A DNA stretch of 64,000 nucleotides from Camellia lanceoleosa (lineage: Eukaryota; Streptophyta; Magnoliopsida; Ericales; Theaceae), in contig CM045762.1 of the NCBI GenBank assembly GCA_025200525.1, forward strand, positions 129,941,679 to 130,005,678. Direction: 5' to 3'. The notes under the pieces are model-generated. The model worked only from the letters and a program-made list of their open reading frames with translations, was not told where the DNA came from and did not search any database. Made by a program: the position numbers and the translations under genes. Shown in pieces: positions 32,111 through 42,998 of this stretch (position 1 is its first letter; each line of letters opens with the position of its first letter).

Positions 32111-33857
32111 AGGATTGCATCTTAGCCGCATTTCATGTATATCATGCATGTTGCATCGTGTTCGGGATAGGAGTTAGCCCGGGCACGGGAAACGAGGCAT
32201 GTTCCGTACTCCGAGTGATGGAACGGGTCTCAATTCCCAAGTCACCGACACTCCGGATTATCCATGATGAAGTTAGGTTTTGTTATAGCATTCATCTGCA
32301 TTCACCCCATATTGAGTTGTGCAATCCGACTCCTCGGCCATCATGCATCGATATGCGTGATTGGTGGCACGAGGATTGAGGCATGCATATATTTGTGAAA
32401 TACATTGCTATGCCCCTTTCCTGCTCTCTGTTGCAGCAAAATCAAGAATCAGCAGTCTTCCGAGGCTTGGCACGTATTTCCAGGAACATTGCAAACAGAG
32501 GCTAATCGAGGCATCCCAGTGGATTTCCGCGCAAAGCAGCCCAGCATATATTATTCATCAGAATCAAGGCAGTCCCTGGCTTGCATGCCGGTTTACAGCT
32601 TTCTTAGTTAATTTGATAATTAATTAGGAATCTGTATTATTCTTTTATTTCGGACTGTATTATTCTTTTATTTGGGACTGTATTATTTTATTCGGACCCT
32701 CTGCGCGAGGGCATAATTGTAATAAGTGTGGGTGAGTGTGATGTATGTCTTCCAACCCCCACTTCTTTCTCCCTTTTATTTACCCGCTTACAATGGTTAG
32801 ATATAGGGCATATTTCAATTAGCATAACAGTATGACAGCATGTTGGCATCATTCATCTGTTTTGCACGCACCGGGCTCGGCACATCATACAAACTGCATT
32901 TGTATTTCAATTCCGAATTGAATACGTGTTAGTTGTAGCATCATCACATGTCATGTTTAGAATAGCCGAGCCTACTATAGTTGCATCTTTGCATGTGTTG
33001 CATTAGGCATTGCTGTATATTTAGGATCATGCATGATTTCTAATGAGTTTCTATTTTGGCTTGGAGTACTCGGTGAGTTTTATGCTTTAGCATCCTTGCA
33101 TGCGTGTGAGTACTGCCATGATAGCATGCTTACCATGAGGCTAAATTCTTATGTGATATAACTGCCTTGAATGCCTGTGGGTGGAGGTTGAGTTACTTGG
33201 ATTGGGACGATTCATCAGATGCTTGTTTTAAACCCACTAGATAGTGGCAAAATCATATTTTCTTAAGCCCACCCGAGGGTGGCAAATTCACGTCTTAGCC
33301 TACCTGTGGGTAGCACCATCAAACCATTTTCAAATAAACAAACATGAAATGTTTTGTTCCAATTCAGGCGATTCAGTCTATACTTGTATGCTGTGCGCAT
33401 CACATAGTAACCTAGGCTAATAACCGGAATAAGAACGCACAATATTTTCAAAAACAGATATCATGGTTAGTAGAGGCCGGTCTTTTGACCGGGCGAGCGG
33501 GGGTGCTCACGAAGTGACCTTCCCCAATCGTACCCAAGTTCCCGAGCCGAGGCAACTTTGGTGATGACGGACACGTGGCCTTTGGCACCGAGTCAGGGTT
33601 TCCTAAATTTCCCATTTTAAAATATTTAGGTGGCGACTCTGTATCTGGCGAAGCAGTCCATGTTTGGCACTTCTTTCAAAAATCTGTTTTCAAAATGATT
33701 TGCCGGATTTGGACTCTTCGGTTCAAGATTAAGAACCGTGACATTTGAGTCCTTCGAACTGTAGTGACCCAATATCGAACCAGAACGGGGGAGGGGGGGA
33801 CTCGCACTCCCCTTCCCCCGGGATGCGTTCTGGGACGTCTACAATAAGCATATCACA

Positions 33858-33922
33858 TTATCGCTATAGCTCAACTATCAACTCGGCTTGTGAGAATATT
33901 CTAGGTTCGAATCCTGGCAGCG
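33858..33922 (+). other. tRNA-like sequence (tRNA pseudogene or SINE head)
   Basis: An A-box-like TAGCTCAACT (33867-33876) and a perfect B box GGTTCGAATCC (33904-33914) flank the expected interval. The B box sits in a T-arm with a 5-bp stem (CTAGG/CCTGG) around TTCGAAT. The anticodon and acceptor stems do not pair well, so a functional tRNA is unlikely. It starts 10 bp after the solo LTR's target duplication. A tRNA-derived SINE head is a reasonable alternative. Confidence 0.45.
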
Positions 33923-34480
33923 GAAAATGCTTTTTGTTTTGATTACTGTTGCTGTACGGCGACATTTTACCATTTCATTGTTATGTTCGATAACATTATA
34001 GCCGCAACATTCATTTTATATTTTGGGAAAATTCTACTCCTAATCTCTAAAATTTAACTATTACATCAATTTGATATTATATAGTTTAGTTGTATTGATT
34101 TTATTTTTAATTTTTTAAGAAAGTTAGCAGACAAGTACACATTTTGTGTGTGTGCAAGTCGAATAAAAATAGAGCATTTATTTATAAATTCCTCTTCATT
34201 TACTTATATTTCATTTGTCTAAATAGGTGTTTGGCATGTATTAAAAAAGTGTATTTTTTTTTTTTTTTTTGCGTACATATACTTATTTGGGTCACATCAA
34301 TCAACATATTCTCTTTACTTTTCTATCTACTTTCTCTACCTTTCTACACATTTTTTTTAATTATAAAAAGTCAAAAAGTACACTTACTTAGAATTTCCCA
34401 AACCACTCCTAAATTATTTTTCTATGTTCCAATATGTCATATGGCTAACAAAGTTACCAAAATACCCTTAACAATAATAG
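33923..34480. other. AT-rich DNA without genes
   Basis: AT-rich, with a poly-T run near 34254-34271. No supported feature. Confidence 0.5.
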
Positions 34481-35177
34481 TGTAACGCCCCCAAAATATA
34501 ACCATAGATTCAACCGAAATACCAATAAATAACTACATGAATCAGAGTGTAACGTTCTTTCATTTCATAATATTAATAGTACAAAGGAGTTTAGTATAAA
34601 TAAATGCCCTATAAGCTTACACATTTCCAAGTCTTGACTTGGTTATAACAAAAATAAGACTAGCTCATACGATTTATGCCCTAGACTATACAAAAAGTGA
34701 AACAAAACAAAGAAGCTCTTGCTTCCAAAAGTCCCTCCAATGCTATTGCCTTGGTGGGGGCATATCATCAGTACTTGAAAATGGTTTTCCTCAAATAGGG
34801 TGAGCCACAGTCCAGTAGGAATAATCTAACAAAATATATGAGATTTAACGAAAATATAAGTGCAATGTGCATATACAATGCCAAGGATAAAACATTCACA
34901 TTTTTATATAGTCATAGAATACCAAGTCCATATTTCATTTTATTTTCCGTCAATTCATCTCAATATATGAGCCAATTTCATTATTTTTCAATAACCCAAA
35001 TGAGATTACAACTCAATGGTTCTACAATCAAATTTCAACATCAGCAGAAAATCCATTGGATTTTCATTAGTAGAATATAGAATTGAGACCTTAGATATCT
35101 CAAGATCAAAAGAAATTAGCATGTTGATCCAAGCATCCTATTTATGTACTAGAATGTTTAGATTCCCTACTTTATGT
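34481..35177 (-). mobile_element. Fragment of a Ty3/Gypsy LTR, minus strand
   Basis: TGTAACGCCCCCAAAATATA at 34481 is the reverse of an LTR end (...GGGGGCGTTACA), like TGTCACGACCC at 36264. Further in (34800-34850), GGGTGAGCCACAGTCCAGTAGGAATAATC corresponds in position and style to the GCAGTGAGCTAAAGCCTAGTGAATAACAC stretch of the chromovirus LTR at 36705. The other end is missing where a LINE tail begins. Confidence 0.4.
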
Positions 35178-35476
35178 AGAAAGAGTCAAGGTTGGTCCTG
35201 CTGCTGATATCCATCTGCTTTATGGCTGTTGCTGCTAGAATCGATGGGGGCTTTATTTTGATTAGTAGGTTATCTGGAGTTGTATCTTTTTTCTGTTGGT
35301 TGCTCACCAACTTGATGTGATGCTGCAGATGATTGGGCTTGTTCTATGGTGCCAACTTAGTTGGGATCATTTTGCTCGCTATGATGCTAGTGCATCCATC
35401 TTCTTTATTGATGTATTTTGTTTCTCTTTTGCATCAATAAAATTCATTTTTTGCTGATCAAGAAAATAAAAAAAAG
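35178..35476 (+). mobile_element. 5'-truncated LINE (L1-type) 3' end
   Basis: A GT-rich, TTG-rich tail with TTTGTTTCTCTTTTGCATC, then AATAAAATTCATTTTTTGCT, GATC and a poly-A tract (35462-35476). This is the form commonly seen at the 3' end of plant L1 LINEs. No RT coding sequence is present and no clean target duplication was found. Confidence 0.4.
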
Positions 35477-36263
35477 AGACGACTCAAACCAAAAAAGAAG
35501 AAGAAGAAGAAGATAGAACCTACCAACAAGCCCTAAATTTATTTTAAAAAATTAGACATGGAAAATCATGTCAATTGATTGAAATCAACAAGAATGCCAA
35601 CTTACGAGGATCATCACTAAAACATTTAATCAGCAATACTTAACAACTAAATGTTTATTGTATAATATCTTTCAATTTCATTGGCTCTCTCTCTTTCTCT
35701 CTCTCTAAAAACCTCCTCCCCAGGCCTCTTTTTGGGCCGGCCGGCCGCCGCCTTTGTCTATGGCGGTCGGCTGGCCTAGCTCTTTCCGGCGTTCGTTTGT
35801 TAGTTTTTTCCTCCAATAAACTTGATTCCCCCATTTCTCCCACCTAGGTGTGTTTTGTGTTGTTGCGATTGGTTTGTTTTGGTGACTCGGGGCCGCTATA
35901 GCTGATTCATCAGGGGACGTCCAAGATCTTCATTCGTGCGCACTTTTGCGAGTAGGAGCTTGAAGGGTGAACTCTGGTTCAGGTTGGTGGAGAAGTTTCG
36001 ATGCTTTGTTCGGGTAGAAACATGAGTGTCGAAGTCGATCCAGATCTGTTTGGTTTTCATTCGAGCGCTCCTCTTCGGGTGAGAGTTTGAGGGGTGAACT
36101 TCTTTTTAATGTATGGAGGTGTCCCAGCAGTTGGTCGGTGTTTTGGTTGGTGTGTGGAGCTGCAGTGGGTGTGAGTTAGCGGTGTTGGCTTTGGAGTTGC
36201 AGCGAAAGAGATAGTGGTGGCAGTGGGTGATGATCTGTCTTCGGTAGCAAGCGTTGGAGCTGC
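35477..36263. other. GC-rich leader-like DNA of unknown origin
   Basis: A GAAGAA tract and a CT-rich run (35687-35706) precede a GC-rich part with GGGCCGGCCGGCCGCCGCC near 35737. A duplicated motif around GAGCTTGAAGGGTGAACT and GAGTTTGAGGGGTGAACT follows (about 35948 and 36082). It resembles the 5' leader of a plant L1 element cut off by the LTR at 36264, but no ORF1 can be read. Confidence 0.3.
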
Positions 36264-37224
36264 TGTCACGACCCAAACCTGTCCCTATGGGTTTAGCATC
36301 AGAATCGCCAAGAATCCGAGATTACGAGAGGCCCGCTAATGATGAAGACAAGAAACAATGTACATGTGGCGGAAGCCAAAACGAAATAAACAATGTCCAA
36401 TGAGCTGTGACGAGTATTCAAAAGACTTTTCATACATATATCTGATCGAGGACAAAACAAGATATGTACATATACAATCATTCAGTTCAGGGACCTAATC
36501 CCTATTAAACAGTACAATAACAGTCTACACAGTTATACAAAATAGTTACAGAGGCAGACGGGGACTTAAAATACACCTAAGCCAAAGCTTGGCAGGCTCG
36601 GAACCTCGCGGTGAGGCACAGTGGTTGGCTTGACAAAACTGGAGTTTACCCCGACGCTTTTAGCATTGGTCCGGTGCCTGTACACCTACATATATATATG
36701 AGCAGTGAGCTAAAGCCTAGTGAATAACACAATGCGTAAAGAGGTTAAGAATCAATGTCCTTACAGTAATGAAAACAGTTCATTGATTCAGTATATCAGT
36801 CATTCAGTCATATGTGGTACATCCATTAGCATTACATTGCAGTAAACAATAGGTCTTAAAAGACCGGACAGTAAATGATGGCCATCAATTAGTAAACAGT
36901 AGTGGTTCCAACAAGGGAACCGACAGAGATCCCGTGAATAAAGAATAGCGATCGGTAACATTAGTTGCTAAGGATGCCTGTCTGATTGAGAATATAGGAC
37001 ATACATTCATTCAGTTAATAGTATCAGTTCAGAAATAGTACAGTTCAATTGTTCAGAAGATAATCATTTTTGAACATATCTTTACACAGATGTTACTCAT
37101 AGAGTTCTGGGCTACAATAAACTAGAGCGCGTCCCCAGTCACCAACCCTACACAGTACACAGGTTGAACACACACTAAGCTACACAGTTGGGGAAAGTAA
37201 TAACTTAATCCCTAAATTGCGTCG
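36264..37224 (-). repeat. 3' LTR of second chromovirus, distal part (U3/R/U5 end)
   Basis: This is the end of a minus-strand LTR; on the minus strand it finishes GGTTTGGGTCGTGACA at 36264. It contains CTCATATATATATGTAGGTG (about 36690-36712 on the reverse strand), the same TATA-plus-GTAGGTG arrangement as the 17186 element's LTR. The LTR is interrupted at 37224 by the 24.7-kb element and continues at 61933. Parts sum to about 2.48 kb, close to the 2.47-2.55 kb LTRs of the first chromovirus. Confidence 0.8.
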
Positions 37225-40200
37225 TGTAGACAAGCCCGCGGGGGGACCTCGCTACAGCTCGGACTCGATTTGTGTCACGGTTCTTAATCTTGAACCAAAG
37301 AGTCCAAATTCGGCAAATCGTTTTGAGAAAACAGATTTTTTTGAAAAGAAGTGCCAAACATGGACTGCTTTGCCAGATACAGAGTCGCCACCTAAATATT
37401 TTATTTTTGGGAAATTTAGGAAACCCTGACTCGTTTGCCTAAGGCCACGTCTCCGTCATCACCAAAGTTGCCTCGGCTCGGGAACTTGGGTACGATTGGG
37501 GAAAGTCACTTCGTGAGCACCCCCGCTCGCCCGATCAAAGGTCGGCCTCTACTAACCATGATATCTAGTTTTGAAAACATTGTGTGCTCTTATTCCGGTT
37601 ATTAGCCTAGATTTACTATGTGATGCGCACAGCATACAAATATAGACTGGGTCGCCTGAATTGGAACAAAACATTTCATGTTTGTTTATTTGAAAGATGG
37701 TTTGATGGTGCTACTCGCAAGTAGGCTAAGACGTGGATTTGCCACCCTCGGGTGGGCTTAGAAGACATGATTTTGCCACTATCTAGTGAGCTTAAAACAC
37801 ACATTTGATGAACTGTTCCAATTCAAATAACCCAACCTTCACCCACAGGCATTCAGACAGTTATATCACATAAGCAAATAGCCTCATGGTAAGCATGCTA
37901 TTCATGGCAGCACACACACGCATGCAAGGATGCTAAAGCATAAAAACTCACCGAGTACTCCAAGCCAAAACAGAAACTGATTAGAAATCCATGCATGATC
38001 CTAAGTATACAGAAATGCCTAATGCAACACATGCAAAAATGTAACTATAGCAGGCTCGACTATCCTAAACATGGCATATGGAATGCTACAGCTAGCATGT
38101 ATTCAACTTGGAATTGAAATACAAATGCAGTTAGTATGATACGCCGAGCCCGGTGCATGCAAAACAGATGAATGAATGCAAACATGCAATCATACTGTAC
38201 GCTAATTGAAACATGCCCTAATTTAACCATCATAAGCTGGTAAATAAAAGGGAAGAAAGACGTGGGGTTGGAAGACATACATCGCACTCACGCACACTTA
38301 TTACAACATTGCCCTCGCGCAGAGGGTCCGAAAGAATAATATACAGTCCCGAATAAATAGTACAGTCCAAATAAATAATACAGTCCAAATATGTACAAAA
38401 CCCAAATTAAATAACAAATTTAACTAGGAAAACACTAAATTGGCATGCAAGCCAGGGACTGCCTCGACTCTGCTTTGGATGATGAATGATGCATGTCTGG
38501 GTTGCCTTACACGGAAATCCATGGCGATGCCCCAATTAGCCTCTGTTTGCAATTATTCTTGGAATGCGTGCCGAGCTCCGGAAGGCTACTGATTCTTGAT
38601 TTGTTGCAACAGAGAGCAGGAAATGGGCATAGCAATGTATTTTCACAGATGTATGCATGCCTCGATCCTCGTGCCACCAATCACGCATCTCGATGCATGA
38701 TGGCCGAGGAGTCGAATTGCACAACTCGATATGGAATGAATGCACATGAAAACACAACAAAACCTAAACTCCATCATGGGTAATCCGAAGTGTCAGCGAC
38801 TGGGGAATTGAGACACGTTCCGTCACTCGGAGTACGAAACGTACCTCGTTTCCCGTGCTCGGGCTAACTCCTATCCCAAGCATAATGCAATATGCATGAC
38901 ATGCATGAATGCAACTAATATACAACCTGGCATACTCAATGCTATGAAATGGCATACACGATGCATGAGGTAACATGACATACACAATGCGCTAACATAC
39001 AACCTAGCATACACAATGCTATGAAATGAAATGGCATACACAATGCATAATGGACTTACACCAACACAAGTGGACCTCAGCCACACTCACATAGGAGGCC
39101 ATTGGATGAAAATGAGACACTCGAGATGCGTGCACACATGCACGCCAACCGATGACCGAACCTAAGGCTCAAATGCCACTCTACCAAAGCATGGCAAGGC
39201 ATGGAATATGGCATACAAGCATGTAAATTTTAGTACCAAAATATGATGCAAAACAACCCCTAAACATGGAAACATGGCACCCGATGCATGAAATGAGACC
39301 CGAAACTCGAAACTAGGCGCATGGAATGACTTATAGCTATACAAAGCACGCATTATTTGAACATAAAGTATGAAGAAAGAATCAAGACAGTCCCAAAACA
39401 AGAATATTTCCAGTTTTAAGAAAGACCAAAAGGTGAACACAAGTAGGGCTAAGCTAACATGCAAAAATGGCCCCGAAAGAGAGATAAAGAAGCAAGTAAC
39501 ATCTTCTGGCCCTAAATGGCAAAGAGTCCTTCAACAAAGTTGAAAAGGGGCTCAAAATGAAGCACTTTACAGTTTACATCAAGCCACGAAAACAAACACA
39601 AGTATGGCTAAACTATCATGCAAGAAATGGGTCAAAAAGGAGACAAAGAAGCAAGTGATGGTTGCTGGCCTCAAACAGAGGAGGGCCCTTCAACAAAGTT
39701 GAATAGGGGCCCAAAAAATGGTATTTTACAGTTAATGATCAAACCCAAAACAGTGCACATGCAAGCTTAAAATACTATGCAAAATAAGGCCTAAAAAGAT
39801 GTTTAAACACAAAGAGCAAAAAGGGAGCTTCAAACAGAAAAACTCCCTTGATCAAACATGAAGAGGGGTGTCAAAATAAGGCTATTTACAGTTCGGACCA
39901 GAGCCCAAAAATACAAGAACAAGGGGCTAACAAAACATGCAAAAATAAGGCGAAAAGAGGGATAAAGAGGCAAGTGACAAAAGGAAGCCTCAAACAGTGA
40001 AGAGTCCTTCAACAATATTAAATAAGGTCTCAAAATAAGCCACTTTTCAGTTTATAACCAAGCTCAAAACAATTTATAAATGAGCCTAAAATACAATGCA
40101 AGAAAGAGGCATACAAGAGAGGTAAAGAAGCAAGTGTAAAAAGGAAGCCTCAAACAGGGAGAGACCCTTAAACAAACATGAAAAGGAGCTCAAAATAATG

Positions 40201-41608
40201 CTATTTTCAGTTAGGGTCGGAGCCCAAATATGCAAGCAAGTATGGCTAATATATTGAGCAAAATAAGGCAAGAAAGAGGGAGGAGAAGACTTACCCTTGA
40301 AGACCAAATCTTTGACAGCCTTTGGACCAAGAAATGTTGCTCCTCAGCTTTGGAAAATAGCTCCAAGTGGTTGGAATGGAGGTTGGAGGTATGGTGCTAT
40401 GGCTTGTAGAGTAAAGGGTGTAGGACTTGAGGGTTTGAAGGTTGGAAGAGAGGGAGAGGAAGGTGTATGTATGCAAAGCTCTTAGGCAATTTTTCCAACC
40501 CCCTAAACACAGCTGGGAGTGCTGGTTATATAGGCAAAAGAGGGGGGAGAAAAGGGGGGGAAATGGAATTCAAATTTCCCCCAAAAAGTTGGCCCCCGGG
40601 TACAAAATCTGGGGGGAAACAGAGGGTACATTTGAAAGGAACAGGGGGTGGGGATTATGGCCGACTGCTTTTCTAGGGTTTAGGTGGCCGGCCGGCCTTC
40701 CTCATAGCCGGCCGGCCAAGGCTCAAAAGGGTCAATGAAGATTAATGGTTGGCCATGCCAAAAAGAGGGCCTCCCATGTGTGCACAACACAACCATGTGG
40801 TCAAAAACAAGAGAAAGTGAACCAGGAGAGAGAAAAGGCCACTTTTAGGAGGGGTTCAAAAGGGTCACACACAATTACTGGCCGGCCATGTGATATTGGT
40901 GGCCTCCCAGGTGTGTACAACACAAATATGTGGTTTAGGGCTAGAAAAAGTGGCCTTAGGGTGGTCAACATTGGCTTTCAAGTGAGAAAAACGGGCGACG
41001 GAGGGCGATGGAGGAATAAAACTAGTTGTCAGAACAATTACTGGCCTCCCACCCTTCTACAACCTTCCTAACAGTGAAAATAAGGTCTCCAACAAAAATG
41101 AGCCCAAACCGATGCAAAATGAAGGTTCGGGGGCCGAAACGCGCAGCCCGAGGCCCCGAAAACTGACTGTTAGGCACCGGAAGTGGTGTTCGACCACGAA
41201 GTTGGTCTCTCGGACCACAGTGTCCCTCAAAAGGGAGTAAATAAGATGCATGCCAAAAACCGGAGCAAACAGAGGTGGTTAAGCAGTCCCGAACTGAGGC
41301 ACACGACCAACGGCTCCGAAAAATCGAAAACCGGACTCCAAACAGGCAAAATGGCCTACGACCACGAAACGTAGCCTACGGCCATTGAGAGATGAACTAC
41401 GAGACCTCTCCCTCCCTTTTGGAAGAGAAACAGAGAAAACCGAGCCTAGTTCGCAAACCGAGACAAAGCATGAAAGAGTCCAGAAGTCCGGAGGCAAAGC
41501 TCGCAGCCGAGACTCTGAAACCTCTGAACGAGCACGATATGCAACAACACCAAGTGCTCAATCGGTGACGTCTGAGTCTTAAGGTTGGTCAAAAATGGGG
41601 TGTCTACA
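37225..41608 (-). repeat. 3' LTR of the 24.7-kb element
   Basis: 4384 bp; minus-strand TGTAGACACCCCATTTTTGA to GGGCTTGTCTACA. It has GGCCGG-palindrome clusters at 40680-40720 and about 40870, diverged tandem units at 39540-40300, and a purine-rich stretch near 40440-40640. The low-complexity frames inside are not genes. Its partner is 57587-61927. Confidence 0.9.
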
Positions 41609-41623
41609 GTTGCCCCTCTTTGA
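41609..41623 (-). promoter_or_regulatory. Polypurine tract of the 24.7-kb element
   Basis: The minus strand reads TCAAAGAGGGGCAAC directly before the TGTAGACACC start of the 3' LTR. The tract lies on the pol strand, which fixes the element's orientation. Confidence 0.85.
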
Positions 41624-42549
41624 CAGAACTCGAAAGTCATAAGTGACGGGAGTGAATGTCAAAGCCCAGAGACGACCGATTTTTGACAAGGCTGAAGACT
41701 TAGACAAACAGGTGAGATAAACAGAGATGTGCCCGTAGGCGTGCCCGCAGGCAGGGGGCAAAATGCAAAACGGTGTGCACAAGGCCAGATGTGACTTGAT
41801 GATCATGCAAATGCAGCAAGCTGTAATAAAGCAAGTATTCGCAAATAGATGCAACAGTTTTAAGTAAGAATGCAAAGCAACAACTACATTTCATGCAGTT
41901 AGGAATGCAGAGAATTATTCAATTCTCGTTGCGTCTCACACGGAGAAGATACGATACTGCTTGGCGGTTAAATGCAGTCGCACTGACTTCAAATGAACCG
42001 TACATACAATATCGTGCCTGCAAAAGAAAGAAACTCAACAAGCACAACAGATCTAACAACATATGTTCAATGTGATATCGAATGTAGACAATCACGGTGC
42101 CGATGGAAAAGTGCATCGAAATGCAGGAAGAAACGCGAGTGACAACGCGAGTTTAAGCACAGAGGCTTGGTGATATCAAAGAGACATGCATAACAATGCA
42201 AGTATGTGCATGAGAATGCAAGTTATGTGCATGATAACGCAGAACAAGCGTTAACCAGGATGTATGTTTGTCACAAAACAACGAGCAAGGAAATGCGTGT
42301 TTCGGCGAGGGCGACTCGATCGCGGCCTCCGGTTCACCTCCCGGAGAGGTTACAACATGTTCAAAAGGATATATCTCACTTTCGATGAGTAATGATGAGA
42401 CACGCATCGGAAGTTGAAGCTGAGGTTCCGGCGGAGCGATTTCGCGACAGAAAGTGCACTTCTCTTGTACTTTTTCAGGTCCCGGGGACTCCAATCCTCC
42501 CCAAAATTTGCAGGGACCTTGGGGGGCATGTGGGGAACACCACCGGCCA
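41624..42549. other. Spacer between PPT and the first antisense gene module
   Basis: No recognisable gene. It is rich in GCAA/TGCA-containing DNA and probably part of the element's 3' untranslated region on the minus strand and of the antisense gene's upstream region on the plus strand. Confidence 0.45.
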
Positions 42550-42680
42550 TCTTTATTGGGAGAGGGAGGCCACCGGCCAGTTTTTGAAAAGGGAATGGCC
42601 GGCCTGCCAGAAAAAGTGGCCGGCCGGCCACTTTGCCAAATTCGGGGCAATTTTGTACTTTCACCCTCTTTTCTTTAAAT
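42550..42680 (+). promoter_or_regulatory. GGCCGGCC module and TTTAAA box upstream of the PMD gene (copy 1)
   Basis: The 83-bp module (42550-42632) contains CTTTATT, GAGGCCACCGGCCAGTTTTT, GAAAAGGGAATGGCCGGCCT and GTGGCCGGCCGGCCACT. A TTTAAA box follows at about 42673. A near-identical module lies at 46883-46965 before the second antisense gene. GGCCGGCC is a palindrome and also recurs in the element's own LTRs. A promoter role is inferred from position and duplication. Confidence 0.55.
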
Positions 42681-42998
42681 CCACTCATCCAAACACTTTG
42701 TGCTCACAAGTGCAGCTCCGAAATCATCTCCTCTAGCTTCCCAAACCATTTTCTCCCTCAGATCTGTGCTCTATACACGTTTTCCAACGTCCCACGCAAG
42801 TTGTTTTCGCGAAATCTTTCAGTTTTACGCACTTTGAACCGATTAAATTTTGATTTCAGGGCTTCTTTTCTCATTTTCGCCACTTGAGGTGAGTTTGTCT
42901 CAATATTTGGAAGATTTTCTCGGGAGTTGACTTTTGTTGACTTTTTCCAATTTTGGCTCATTTTTGCTCATTTTTGCCCATTTTGCAGATTTTCTGAA

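Larger units (their letters stand above)
28971..33843 (+). mobile_element. Solo LTR of the Tat/Ogre-type family, plus strand (4.9 kb), perfect 5-bp duplication
   Basis: It begins TGTAGACACCCCATTTTTGA and ends GGGACGTCTACA. ATAAG flanks both sides (28966-28970 and 33844-33848), an exact target duplication, and no gag or pol lies between. This is a textbook solo LTR left by recombination between two LTRs. It matches the minus-strand LTRs of the 24.7-kb element block by block: the GACCTTAAGACTCAGACGTC region at the start, the CCGAGCACGGG region, the GCGAGGGCATAATTGTAATA region, and the GGTGGCGACTCTGTATCTGG region near the end. The last 120 bp differ in sequence from that element, so it is a separate subfamily. 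It carries two internal tandem-repeat domains. No gene is present; several modest open frames are repeat-derived. Confidence 0.9.

Noticed and set aside
34144..34485. 113-residue Phe/Tyr/Leu-rich frame
   Set aside because: AT-rich, low-complexity DNA with a poly-T run. The apparent membrane protein is compositional.
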